A stretch of 64,000 bases of DNA from Rhizobium viscosum (GTDB lineage Bacteria > Pseudomonadota > Alphaproteobacteria > Rhizobiales > Rhizobiaceae): contig NZ_JADBEC010000002.1 of the NCBI RefSeq assembly GCF_014873945.1, forward strand, positions 1,550,001-1,614,000, written 5' to 3'. This document shows positions 16,949-25,329 of this stretch, piece after piece. Every line of letters begins with the position of its first letter. Position 1 is the stretch's first letter. A program made the translations under genes and the position numbers. The notes under the pieces are model-generated. The model was not told the DNA's origin, did not search any database, and saw nothing but the letters and a program-made list of their open reading frames with translations.

Positions 16949-18214
16949 TCAGCTGCGCGGCAGCATGCCTTCGACGTCGGCGGCTGCGTCGTCGAGGGCT
17001 TCCTTCGGCTCGGCCGAACCATCGACGATCCGCGACAGGTTGTCGACGATCGTCTGGGTGACCTTGACGCCATTGGTGCCGGGGAAGGCGTACCAGGGGA
17101 TCATGCGCGGCATCTGGCTAAGGCCGGCCTGGAAGAGCGGGTTCTTCTTGTAGAAGTCGCCGAGATATTCGGCAGACTTGGCGGCAAGTTCGTTGTTCGG
17201 AACGTAGCCGGTGCCGGGAACGACGACGGAAGCGCTATAGGGGCCGGCGGCGAACTTGGCGAATTTCCAGGCGGCGTCCTGCTTGGCCGGATCCTTGGCG
17301 AGGATGACGACGGCGTTGCCGCCGGTCGGCAGATGGCCCTTGTCCGGATCGATGAGCGGGATCTGGGCGGTGCGCAGGTCGAACTTGGCGCCGACATTCC
17401 TGATCGTGTTGACGAGCGCGCCGGTCGTCTGGAATTCGAAGCCGACCTTGCCGGCTGCAAAGGCCTGTTCGCCCGCTGCCTTGGTGAAAACAGGCATGCC
17501 GCCTTCCTTGACGAAGCGGCTGATCAGTTCGACGGCCTTCTGTCCCTCAGGACCGTTGAAGGTGACCTTCTGCTCGTCGTCGCTCAGCATCTTGCCGCCA
17601 GCGCCGAAGAGGAGGGCCGAGAACATCCAGTCGTCGCCCTGCCAACGGAAGTCCATGCCGTCGACGCCGTTGCCGAGCGCTTTGATCTTGCCGGCGAGCG
17701 CGATGACCTCGTCCCAGGTCTTCGGCGGGGTATCGGGATTGCCGCCGGCGGCCTTCACGAGATCGGCATTGTAATACATGATCGGGTTGGAGGTGGCGAA
17801 AGCGAGGCCAACCTGCTTGCCCTTGACCTGGGCGAGCTTCAGGATCGTGTCCGAGAAGCCCTGCTCGGCCATGTTGCCTTCCTTCTGGACGAGCGGCGTC
17901 ATGTCGACGGCGACATTGCGCTCGTTTAGCATGCGCAGGCGGTTCAGGCCGATGAAGGTGACGTCGGGCATTTCGGACGTGCCGGCCTGGCGCAGGATCA
18001 GCTGGATGCCGTCTTCATAGGTCGCCGAGGGAGCGGCGAACTGGATCTTGATGTCTGGGTTTTCTTCCATGAACTTCTTCGAGATCGTGTCCATCACGTC
18101 CTTGAAGAAGCCCGGCATCGGGTAGTGGATCGTCAGCGTCGTTTCGGCGTGGGCCGGCATTGCTGCCGCCACGGACAGAGCCGCTGCTGCGAGGAACTGG
18201 GTGAAATGCTTCAT
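16949..18214 (-). CDS. ABC transporter substrate-binding protein, UgpB-like
   Basis: A 421-residue periplasmic binding protein of the carbohydrate uptake (CUT1) family, with signal peptide ending PAHAE. Conserved parts include TLTIHYPMPGFFKDVMDTIS, PDVTFIGLNRLRML, PIMYYNADLVKAAGG, PKTWDEVIALAGKIK and a UgpB-like end WYAFPGTNGVKVTQ. It is the last gene of the operon phosphoesterase-ATPase-permease-permease-binding protein. UgpB relatives bind glycerol 3-phosphate or its diesters; with the phosphoesterase upstream a phosphorylated ligand is plausible, but this is inference. Confidence 0.9.
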   Translation of the reverse strand: MKHFTQFLAAAALSVAAAMPAHAETTLTIHYPMPGFFKDVMDTISKKFMEENPDIKIQFAAPSATYEDGIQLILRQAGTSEMPDVTFIGLNRLRMLNERNVAVDMTPLVQKEGNMAEQGFSDTILKLAQVKGKQVGLAFATSNPIMYYNADLVKAAGGNPDTPPKTWDEVIALAGKIKALGNGVDGMDFRWQGDDWMFSALLFGAGGKMLSDDEQKVTFNGPEGQKAVELISRFVKEGGMPVFTKAAGEQAFAAGKVGFEFQTTGALVNTIRNVGAKFDLRTAQIPLIDPDKGHLPTGGNAVVILAKDPAKQDAAWKFAKFAAGPYSASVVVPGTGYVPNNELAAKSAEYLGDFYKKNPLFQAGLSQMPRMIPWYAFPGTNGVKVTQTIVDNLSRIVDGSAEPKEALDDAAADVEGMLPRS

Positions 18215-18239
18215 CGCTCGTTCTCCTGGGTTCAGCCGG

Positions 18240-19079
18240 TCAGCCTTTGAGACCGGTCATGGTGATGCCCTCGACGAAGCGTTTCTGCGCGAGCAGGAAA
18301 GCTGCAACGAGGGGGATGGTGATGATGATGGTGGCCGCCATCAGCGCGCCGTAATCGTCGCCGGCTTCCGCGGCGCGGAAGTTCATCAGGCCGAGCGGCG
18401 GCGTGGCGTAGCCCGGTTTGCTGATGACGATCAGCGGCCAGTAGAGGTCATTCCAGTGGGCGACGACCGAAAAGATCGCGAATGCTGTCACCGCCGGCCA
18501 GGCATTCGGCACGATCACGCGCGAGACGATGCCGAGCTCGGACATGCCGTCGAGGCGGGCGGCATGGATCAGGTCGTCGGGCATCGCGCGGAAGAACTGC
18601 AGGAACAGGAAGATCGCAAAGACCGAGATGGTGAAGGGGGCGACCAGTGCCGTATAGCCGTTGAGCAGCGACAGGCTGTCGAAGGCGACATAAAGCGGCA
18701 GGGCCGTCGCATGGATCGGCACAAGCAAGCCGAGCAGCACCAGCACCATCATCATCCGGGCGGCGCGGAATTTCAGCTTCGCCATGGCGTAGGCGCAGGG
18801 GATGGCGACCAGCACCTGGAAGACGAAGATCAGCGCACAGACCACCACGCCGTTCCAGAGCAGCGTGCCCATCGCCACCTTCTCGAGCGCCTTGGCAAAA
18901 TTCTGCATGTAGTAGAAATGCGTCGGGATCAGCGAAAGTGCCGCGGTGAAGATGTCGTCCTGCGATTTGCCGGCTGCCGATATCATGAAGATGTAGGGCG
19001 CGAGGAAAATGACCGCGCCGATGATGAGCAGCGCCAGGCGGATGAGCCGGCCGAGGGTGAAGCGGGATCTCGTCTTCAT
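18240..19079 (-). CDS. ABC transporter permease (MalG/UgpE type)
   Basis: A 279-residue inner-membrane permease with six helices. The cytoplasmic EAA loop is visible as DDLIHAARLDGMSELGIVSR. Family features: N-terminal helix LIRLALLIIGAVIFLAPYIF and PIHATALPLYVAF. It overlaps the upstream permease gene by four bases (ATGA) and precedes the binding-protein gene by 25 bp. It pairs with the MalF-type subunit to form the membrane channel. Confidence 0.92.
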   Translation of the reverse strand: MKTRSRFTLGRLIRLALLIIGAVIFLAPYIFMISAAGKSQDDIFTAALSLIPTHFYYMQNFAKALEKVAMGTLLWNGVVVCALIFVFQVLVAIPCAYAMAKLKFRAARMMMVLVLLGLLVPIHATALPLYVAFDSLSLLNGYTALVAPFTISVFAIFLFLQFFRAMPDDLIHAARLDGMSELGIVSRVIVPNAWPAVTAFAIFSVVAHWNDLYWPLIVISKPGYATPPLGLMNFRAAEAGDDYGALMAATIIITIPLVAAFLLAQKRFVEGITMTGLKG

Positions 19080-20002
19080 GAATAGTGCACTCGCCGATCG
19101 AGGAAGCGGTATTGCAGGAACATCATGACGACGAGGATGGCGAGGAAAACCACCGTCATGGCCGAGGCATAGCCGACCTTCATGTAGACAAAGCCCTCCT
19201 GGTAGATGGTGAAGAGCAGCACTTCGGAGGCATGATTGGGGCCTCCATCCGTCAGCGTCTTCACCGTCTCGAAGGTCTTCACCGCATTGATGACGCTGAT
19301 CGTGGTGACGAAAAGCGCTGTCGGTCCGAGCATCGGCCAGGTGACGAGGAAGAAGCGGTCGAGCGAGGATTTGGCGCCGTCGATTTCGGCGGCGGCATAG
19401 AGTTCGCGCGGGATCGCCGTCAGGCCTGCGAGAAACAGCACCATGTTGAAGCCGACGGTCTGCCAGACACCGATGATGGAGAGGCTGTAGAGGGCAGTGG
19501 ACGAAGCGCCGAGCCAGTTCGGCTTCGGCAGGCCGGCAAGACCGAGCAATGCATTGAGCGGGCCGATGGTCGGGTGGAAGAGATATTGCCAGACGGTCGC
19601 CATGGCGACGATCAGCGAGACGACGGGGAGAAAATAGGCGGTACGGAAGAAGCTCTTTCCCCAGCCCTCGCCCTCAATCAGCATGGCCACACCGAGCCCG
19701 AGCAGGATCGAGACGGGTGCGACGATCGCCGTATAGACCGTCGTGTTCCACAGGGACTTGCGGAAGGTGCGGTCGGTGAAGAGCTCGGCGTAATTCTCGA
19801 AGCCGACGAAGCGGAACTTGCCGACGCCGAGTTCGAAATCGGTAAAGCCGAGAAAAATGACGGCAACGATCGGCAGGAGCACGAAGAGCAACATGAGGAT
19901 GATCGCCGGCAGGGCCAGCAGCCAAGCGGTCCGCGCCTCTCGGCGTTCATGCCTGACCGAGGATGCGACCGGCCGGATTTCGCCCGCGGCGATACTAGCC
20001 AT
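19076..20002 (-). CDS. ABC transporter permease (MalF/UgpA type)
   Basis: A 308-residue permease, six to seven helices (TAWLLALPAIILMLLFVLLP near the N-terminus) with an EAA loop ELYAAAEIDGAKSSLDRFF and conserved GGPNHASEVLLFTIYQEGF. The ATG at 20002 (MASIAAGE) overlaps the end of the ATPase gene, whose stop is at 19995; a longer upstream extension would overlap the ATPase by more than 70 bp and lacks homology. Confidence 0.92.
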   Translation of the reverse strand: MASIAAGEIRPVASSVRHERREARTAWLLALPAIILMLLFVLLPIVAVIFLGFTDFELGVGKFRFVGFENYAELFTDRTFRKSLWNTTVYTAIVAPVSILLGLGVAMLIEGEGWGKSFFRTAYFLPVVSLIVAMATVWQYLFHPTIGPLNALLGLAGLPKPNWLGASSTALYSLSIIGVWQTVGFNMVLFLAGLTAIPRELYAAAEIDGAKSSLDRFFLVTWPMLGPTALFVTTISVINAVKTFETVKTLTDGGPNHASEVLLFTIYQEGFVYMKVGYASAMTVVFLAILVVMMFLQYRFLDRRVHYS

Positions 20003-21158
20003 GGGCCTTCTCCCTGCCGGCATCGGCCAGAACGGCTGAGGCGCGCAGCCGTCGTCCGTCCGGCGCAAAGACCATGGCCTTGTCAGGGGCGAAGGAAAGG
20101 GCGACGGTCATGCCGGCGGCCAGGCCGGCAGCTTCGGCTGGTGCGAGCTTGGCAAGCACGATCTCGCCGATTGCATTCAGCCGGCAGAACAGAATTACTT
20201 CGGAGCCGAGGAATTCCATGCGCTCGATGCAGGCCGGCAGCGAGCTTCCATCGTCTGCGGCAAGCCGCACGAATTCCGGACGGATGCCGATCGTCACATC
20301 AGGGCCGGCAGGATCTGCTTCTTCCAGCGCCATCCTCATATCGCCGAAGGCGACTGTTCCGTACTCGACGCGCGCCGGCAGCAGGTTGATGCGCGGCTGG
20401 CCGACGAAGCGGGCGACCTCGATATGGGCGGGATCGTCATAGATGACCTGCGGCGGGGCGAGCTGCAGCATCTGGCCGCCGATCATTACGGCGACCCGGT
20501 CGGCCATGGAAAGCGCCTCGGCCTGATCGTGCGTGACATAGACCGTCGGCACGCCGGCGCGGCGATGCAATTCGACGATCTCGCCGCGCGCATGGACGCG
20601 CAGATTGGCGTCGAGGTTCGACAGGGGCTCGTCCATCAGGAAGACGCTCGGATGGCGCACCATGGCGCGGGCAAGCGCGACGCGCTGCCGCTGGCCGCCC
20701 GACATCTGGCCGGGCTTGCGCTCCAACAGATGATCGATCTTCAGCGCCTTTGCCGTTTCCTGCACATCGCGGGAAATGCCTGTGCGGATGGCGCGGTAGC
20801 CGGGCATGACGGGGCCGAGGAAGGGCAGGCGCTGAAGGCTGCTCAGCCGGCGCATGGCAAGCGGAACGGCGATATTCTGGCCGGCCGTCAGATGTGGATA
20901 GAGCGCGTAGGACTGGAAGACCATGGCGATGTTGCGGCCTGCGGCCGCGACATCCGACATTTCCCGTCCGCCGATGACGATCTCGCCGCTATCGGCATGG
21001 TCGAGGCCGGCAAGGATGCGTAAGAGCGTGCTCTTGCCACAACCCGAAGGGCCGACGAGCGCGATGAATTCGCCTGGCGGAACGTCGAGGCTGATATTTT
21101 TCAGGATGGCGATGTCGCCGTAGGATTTGGAAATGGAAGAAAGTGACAGCGCGCTCAT
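19995..21158 (-). CDS. ABC transporter ATP-binding protein (MalK/UgpC type)
   Basis: A 387-residue ATPase with Walker A GPSGCGKST, Q-loop VFQSYALYPHLT, signature MSGGQRQRV, Walker B VFLMDEPLSNLD and H-loop VTHDQAEAL, then a regulatory C-terminal domain (VTIGIRPEFVRL). Odd point: between the Q-loop and signature there is an insertion of about 20 residues (LQRLPFLGPVMPGYRAIRTG) absent from typical MalK/UgpC. The start overlaps the phosphoesterase stop by four bases. Confidence 0.93.
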   Translation of the reverse strand: MSALSLSSISKSYGDIAILKNISLDVPPGEFIALVGPSGCGKSTLLRILAGLDHADSGEIVIGGREMSDVAAAGRNIAMVFQSYALYPHLTAGQNIAVPLAMRRLSSLQRLPFLGPVMPGYRAIRTGISRDVQETAKALKIDHLLERKPGQMSGGQRQRVALARAMVRHPSVFLMDEPLSNLDANLRVHARGEIVELHRRAGVPTVYVTHDQAEALSMADRVAVMIGGQMLQLAPPQVIYDDPAHIEVARFVGQPRINLLPARVEYGTVAFGDMRMALEEADPAGPDVTIGIRPEFVRLAADDGSSLPACIERMEFLGSEVILFCRLNAIGEIVLAKLAPAEAAGLAAGMTVALSFAPDKAMVFAPDGRRLRASAVLADAGREKAHG

Positions 21159-21991
21159 TGCGCCGGCTCCTTCTGCACCTTGTGGGCCTCGTGCGGGTAT
21201 ACTTCGGCAACGACGTCATCGAGCACATGGGCCACCATGCCTGGTAGGGCGACGATCTCGCTCGTAATGTCATTGCCGAGATCGTGCAGCACGGCGCCAA
21301 CGATCTTCTTTCCGGGCATCTCGCGTTCCATCGTGCCGATGATGAACGCAGCCGACGGCCCCCAGACCAGCGACGTATCGTTGAAGCGGCCCTTCCAAGC
21401 CCAGTGCAGGTGGCCGCTGGCATAGAGGGCGACGTCATGGGCGGCGATCAGATCATAGAGCCGCTGGCGCTGGGCCGGGCGGATGCTCCAGTAGCCGGTA
21501 TCGCCTTCATCAGGCGCATCGACGAAGAGCGGTTTATGCGCGAACATTGCGATCCGCCGGCCGGCGCGTGTGGCAAGCGCTTGCTCCAGCCAGGCAAACT
21601 GCGTTTCCTGCTCGTCGTTTTCCATGCCCATCAGCAGGCTGTCGAGGCCGATCAGGCGCCAGTTGCCGGCATCCTCCAGCCAGTAATCCGGTCCCACGAG
21701 GCTGCGCCAGCGGTTGAGCCTGGTGGCATCGACCGGCTGCAGCGAACCCGGCAGATGGCCGACATCGTGATTGCCCGGAACGATCAGCATGGGGATATTC
21801 ACCTGCCGCATCAGCTCCATACAGAAGGTCAGATCCTCGTCCTTGTCGGCGCCATCGACGGCAAGGTCACCGGTATGGATGACGAGATCGGCACCGCTGC
21901 CGTTGATCCAGTCTGCAAGCGGCTGCCAATTGCCGTTGAAATGCGGTATCGACGGGCTGAAATGCGTGTCGGTGATCTGGACGATTTTCAT
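21155..21991 (-). CDS. metallophosphoesterase (Icc/CpdA/GpdQ-like phosphodiesterase)
   Basis: A 278-residue calcineurin-type phosphoesterase, first gene of the ABC operon. The metal-binding motifs are in order: D-x-H in KIVQITDTHFS (residues 8-10), GD in VIHTGDLAVDG, GNHD, H in FAHKPLF, and GHLH in ASGHLHWAW. The start at 21991 begins with the family's first strand; upstream codons are not conserved. Members hydrolyse cAMP (CpdA) or glycerophosphodiesters (GpdQ). Being coupled to a UgpB-like importer argues for a cytoplasmic role on an imported phosphodiester. Confidence 0.88.
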   Translation of the reverse strand: MKIVQITDTHFSPSIPHFNGNWQPLADWINGSGADLVIHTGDLAVDGADKDEDLTFCMELMRQVNIPMLIVPGNHDVGHLPGSLQPVDATRLNRWRSLVGPDYWLEDAGNWRLIGLDSLLMGMENDEQETQFAWLEQALATRAGRRIAMFAHKPLFVDAPDEGDTGYWSIRPAQRQRLYDLIAAHDVALYASGHLHWAWKGRFNDTSLVWGPSAAFIIGTMEREMPGKKIVGAVLHDLGNDITSEIVALPGMVAHVLDDVVAEVYPHEAHKVQKEPAQ

Positions 21992-22104
21992 GCCGGCGCT
22001 CTCCAATAAGGCCCGCGGCAGGTGTCCGGCGGCAGGCAATGCTGATGCCGCCTCTTTAGAGCGCCCCAATGTCAGGCGGGTTACAAGCCTTTCCACCCTT
22101 GTTC

Positions 22105-22127
22105 CAATTGCGTCATGCAATTGTCAT
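22105..22127. promoter_or_regulatory. Inverted repeat / Pho-box-like element upstream of the ABC operon
   Basis: CAATTGC-GTCAT-GCAATTG (22105-22123) is a perfect 7-bp inverted repeat. Overlapping it, GCGTCAT-gcaa-TTGTCAT (22110-22127) matches the PhoB box CTGTCAT-N4-CTGTCAT at 11 of 14 positions with the right 11-bp period. The direct repeat points away from the operon, which weakens the PhoB reading; the palindrome could instead be a LacI operator. Confidence 0.4.
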
Positions 22128-22196
22128 GGAAGGGTCGAATCGCGGCCGTACCTCGCACTCGCGCCGTCGCAAAGGATTGATCGGTGTATTTTGAAA

Positions 22197-22511
22197 TTAA
22201 AGGTCGCTGTCGACGTCGAGATCCGGCGTCGGCACAAGCATCCGTCCATGACGGATCAGGATCACGTCCACGGTATCGCCCTCATAGAGGTAGTCCAACA
22301 GATAATCCCCGACTACGAGCGTCAGGCTTCCGGTAATCTGCAGGCCGCCGTGCATCCGGTTGCCGGATTGCGGAAATTCGGAAAGTGTCCGCTTCGCGTT
22401 CTTGATCGCGAGCACAAACTTCCGTGCTGCGGCAGGATTGAGCTTCCGCAAGTATTCGCTTTCGCGGCGGATATAGCTCGCGACATCCTTAGAAAGCCGT
22501 ACGGCAGTCAC
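22197..22511 (-). CDS. RelE/ParE family toxin
   Basis: A 104-residue toxin of the RelE/ParE superfamily: N-terminal helices VASYIRRESEYLRKLNPAAARKFVL, then LSEFPQSGNR, LTLVVGDYLLDYLYEGDTVDVILIRHGR. The family poisons gyrase (ParE) or cleaves mRNA on ribosomes (RelE). It overlaps its antitoxin gene by four bases. Translation of the pair is probably coupled and autoregulated by the antitoxin. Confidence 0.85.
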   Translation of the reverse strand: MTAVRLSKDVASYIRRESEYLRKLNPAAARKFVLAIKNAKRTLSEFPQSGNRMHGGLQITGSLTLVVGDYLLDYLYEGDTVDVILIRHGRMLVPTPDLDVDSDL

Positions 22512-22768
22512 GCAGCTTTTCCGCCTACGATCCTATCGATGTCCGCGATCACGTCATCCATGTTCTCGAACTCTCCGGCCGCGATCTGCTCGCGGCCGTT
22601 GGTCGCGGCGAGGATGTCGGATCCCTCGTTCATGAGATACGTCCGCAGGGCGCGAACGATGATGTAGCTGCGGGATCGATCGGTGGCTTTTGCGATGGCT
22701 TCGATATCGGCGACCACCTCGGAAGGCACCCGGACAGTGACGGATTCGGATTGGCTGGCGTTCGACAT
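22508..22768 (-). CDS. ribbon-helix-helix antitoxin (CopG/ParD type)
   Basis: An 86-residue antitoxin. The N-terminal ribbon-helix-helix is clear: SVTVRVPSEVVADIEAIAKA then TDRSRSYIIVRALRTYL. The C-terminal part (FENMDDVIADIDRIVGG) would bind the toxin. The ATG at 22768 follows AAGGAAG; an upstream extension is unlikely. It precedes and overlaps the toxin gene, the usual order. Confidence 0.83.
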   Translation of the reverse strand: MSNASQSESVTVRVPSEVVADIEAIAKATDRSRSYIIVRALRTYLMNEGSDILAATNGREQIAAGEFENMDDVIADIDRIVGGKAA

Positions 22769-23395
22769 GCTTCCTTCCTTCAGGATGTAAGACAGTGTAA
22801 GACAAACGACAATCTGATGCAATATCAGTGCCGATGGTCGTGAATGCGAACGGAGCCGGCTTAGGGCCTCTTTTGTCGTCACGACGCAATCGAGGAACGC
22901 TGCCTCCGTGAGGGCTTGCCGTCTGGGAAATCATCGGGCGACGGGAATCATCGCCAGATCAAGGCCATTTGCCATCATCTGCACAACTATCACCCGGTTC
23001 TGGCCAAGTTGGCCGCGGCCAATTTTTATTTGCCATGGCCTTCTTCCCTTCCTTTCTTTCTGGAAAGGAGAGGATGAGAACCGCACGGCGCCCTCACGAT
23101 CTCTCTGGCGGATTGCGGGCGTGAGCGCGTTTGTCTCGGCGATCATCTCCGCTGTTGTCTCCATCCCGGTGGCCGCACCGTCCGGCTGGATCGTCGGCTT
23201 GCCCTCGGGATCTGGAGTTGAGCTGATGTTTCTGATGGATCGCGTTCTGAGCCTCGGGCTCGGGGATACTTCTTACTATCTTCGTCTGTGCGCTGGGGTA
23301 TCTCGTCGTTAGCCAAAGACGCGCGGATGGACGATCGATGCCGTCGGATCCTGTATGAATTATCCTGACGATTTGCAGGCCGGCGTTGCGGGAAA
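22769..23395. other. Gene-poor stretch, possible decayed membrane-protein gene
   Basis: No intact gene is convincing here. On the plus strand, 23098-23265 reads AGVSAFVSAIISAVVSIPVA and VELMFLMDRVLSLGLG; after a frame change near 23263-23268, 23267-23358 reads ILLTIFVCALGYLVVSQRRA and stops. Together they look like a small frameshifted membrane protein, without a recognisable family. Confidence 0.3.
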
Positions 23396-23800
23396 TCATG
23401 GAACGGTTTCGATATCGGTCTCACGAAACTCGTTATCGGTCGCCAAAATTGGGACGTCATAGTACCTCGTACAGGCGTAGTGGAGGCAGTCGCCGAGGTT
23501 AAGGCCTCTGCGGCCGGCGCGATATCGATGCGCAGCTGAAAGAGCGAGGTGCGTTGTTTCACGAGCCGGAGGAAGGTCGCGGATCTCGATGCCACGAGCC
23601 TCCAGAAATTCCATCAGCAGCGCTTCCACTGCATCAAGCGGCAAACCAAACTTGTCGGGTCGCGCAAGCCCCAAAGCCGCCTCGAGCATTGCGATAGGAG
23701 AGGTGAATGGGGCGCGTGCCGCCGCGATCGCATCGGATACCCGCTTGGCTTCCGGTTCATCCGACAGGAGAGCGATGATCGCGCAGGCGTCGATGAACAT
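23396..23800 (-). CDS. PIN domain toxin (VapC family)
   Basis: A 134-residue PIN-domain ribonuclease. Acidic residues that coordinate Mg2+ are visible: D4 in MFIDACAI, E42 region, then GLNLGDCLHYACTRY and ATDNEFRETD. VapC toxins typically cut tRNA or rRNA. Its start overlaps the VapB stop (TGATG). Typical length for the family. Confidence 0.9.
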   Translation of the reverse strand: MFIDACAIIALLSDEPEAKRVSDAIAAARAPFTSPIAMLEAALGLARPDKFGLPLDAVEALLMEFLEARGIEIRDLPPARETTHLALSAAHRYRAGRRGLNLGDCLHYACTRYYDVPILATDNEFRETDIETVP

Positions 23801-24045
23801 CAGCCTTCATCCCACAGGGAATCAAAGACCTCATGGGAAAGCGGCTTGCGGGAGGATGGTGTCAGGGAAATACCATGTTTCTTCCTGAGTCGGGCCGCAG
23901 TTTCGGCCGGGCTCTCGCTCCTGGTGCGACGCTCGATAGCCTCTTTCATGGCAATCACAATCGCATCCGTAATACTGACCCCGGCCATAGCGGCGAACTC
24001 CCGCGTCAGAGCATCCGCTTCCATGTTGTTGACGTTGATGGCCAT
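23800..24045 (-). CDS. VapB-type antitoxin
   Basis: An 81-residue antitoxin, MAINVNNMEADALTREFAAM then AGVSITDAIVIAMKEAIER, the Rv0623/VapB-like N-terminus that dimerises and binds DNA; the C-terminal end (HEVFDSLWDEG) fits VapC binding. The ATG at 24045 has GGAGCCAGGG before it, so I prefer it to the ATG four codons upstream. It forms a module with the following PIN toxin. Confidence 0.85.
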   Translation of the reverse strand: MAINVNNMEADALTREFAAMAGVSITDAIVIAMKEAIERRTRSESPAETAARLRKKHGISLTPSSRKPLSHEVFDSLWDEG

Positions 24046-24269
24046 CCCTGGCTCCATGTAGATAATTCTCTCAAATGATGTAGATCACTTTGTTATTCAT
24101 TCCAAGCTTTGAAGTGGGATGACAGATGGATCTCCGTCACAGATCGAATTTGCGCCCTGCTCTCCCGGTCCCGACAGATCAAGTTCGGACCCGACAAGCG
24201 GCGAATGGCGCAATGCAGACAGGTCGTGTCCGATGGTTCGCCAGACGCCTGCGTTTTGACTATCTCGCC

Positions 24270-25187
24270 CTATGCCGGAGGGCCGATCTTCTGCCGGTGC
24301 TGGGTAATGAAAGCCTTGGTGGCAGGCGAACCTTCGCCCTTGCGATAGGCGATCGCCACATCAGACGTCACTGTTACGTCGCCGAGCGGCCGGTAATGGA
24401 TATCGGGCAGTTCCACCCGGCTCATCGATTGCGGTACCAGCGCGATGCCGGTGCCGATGCCGACGAGGGCGGCGATCTCGGTGAAGTCATGTGCGATGGC
24501 CTTGACGGATGGTTCGAAGCCGGCCTCCCGGCAGGCCTGCAGTGTGTTGCGGTGAAAACCGATTTCCGGCGGCTGGCGTGGCGTGATGAACATGTCGTCT
24601 GCCAACTGGGCAAGCATCTCGATGGAGCGCCGGGCGAATTCATGGTCGGCGGGAACCATGACGACCAGCGGCTCGCGCAGCACGACCTTCACCGAAACAC
24701 CCGGTGGGATAGGCGCCGGCGCGCGGATATAGCCGAAATCGAGCAGACCGTCGGCAATGCGCTGCAATTGCTGGCGCAGCTCCATTTCCTGCAATTCGAC
24801 CTCGACATAGGGGTAATCGCGCTTGAAGTCTCTGATCGAGCCGACGACCGCGCCGGAATAGGCGGCGGATGCCACGTAGCCGATCGAGATGCGCCCGCTT
24901 TCGCCGCGCCCGGCGCGGTGGATGGCGGCGACCGTAGCCTCCGTCTGGGCCAGGACCTTCCGGGCCTCCTGGAACAGGACCTCGCCCGAATGCGTGAGCT
25001 GCACGCCCCGGCGGTTCCGATCGAGCAGCGGTGTGCCGACAATCTTTTCGAGGCTCCTGATCTGCTGACTGAGGCCCGGCTGGGCAATGCCGAGCCTGAT
25101 CGCTGCACGCTCGAAATTCCGCTCCTCGACGAGAGTTACGAAATATCTTAGGTGCCGAAGTTCGAAGCCCGGATCGGTCAGCGCCAT
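24270..25187 (-). CDS. LysR family transcriptional regulator
   Basis: A 305-residue LysR regulator with HTH ELRHLRYFVTLVEERNFERA, AIRLGIAQPGLSQQIRSLE and GTPLLDRNRRGVQLTHSG, then an effector domain (GRISIGYVASAAYSGAVVG; GIGTGIALVPQSM). It is divergent from the TonB-dependent receptor across 142 bp that contain a TTCATAA-N7-TTATGAA repeat, so it is the probable regulator of the siderophore uptake operon, beside any iron repressor. Confidence 0.93.
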   Translation of the reverse strand: MALTDPGFELRHLRYFVTLVEERNFERAAIRLGIAQPGLSQQIRSLEKIVGTPLLDRNRRGVQLTHSGEVLFQEARKVLAQTEATVAAIHRAGRGESGRISIGYVASAAYSGAVVGSIRDFKRDYPYVEVELQEMELRQQLQRIADGLLDFGYIRAPAPIPPGVSVKVVLREPLVVMVPADHEFARRSIEMLAQLADDMFITPRQPPEIGFHRNTLQACREAGFEPSVKAIAHDFTEIAALVGIGTGIALVPQSMSRVELPDIHYRPLGDVTVTSDVAIAYRKGEGSPATKAFITQHRQKIGPPA

Positions 25188-25230
25188 CTCTCTCTCCCAA
25201 AAGAACTAAAATCTATGGCATTGGGCGAGT

Positions 25231-25251
25231 TTCATAATTCATACTTATGAA
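25231..25251. promoter_or_regulatory. Inverted repeat TTCATAA-N7-TTATGAA in the divergent promoter region
   Basis: A perfect 7-bp inverted repeat separated by 7 bases, in the 142-bp gap between the LysR gene and the receptor gene. The spacing resembles a LysR box (T-N11-A). It is also AT-rich enough for an iron-responsive operator, but does not match the RirA or Fur consensus well. Confidence 0.45.
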
Positions 25252-25329
25252 AAATTCGAGTGCTGTTTATTGGATCTCTCAGAAATAACATGATTATAAA
25301 AATCCAGTTTTCCGATATAACGAGCCCCG

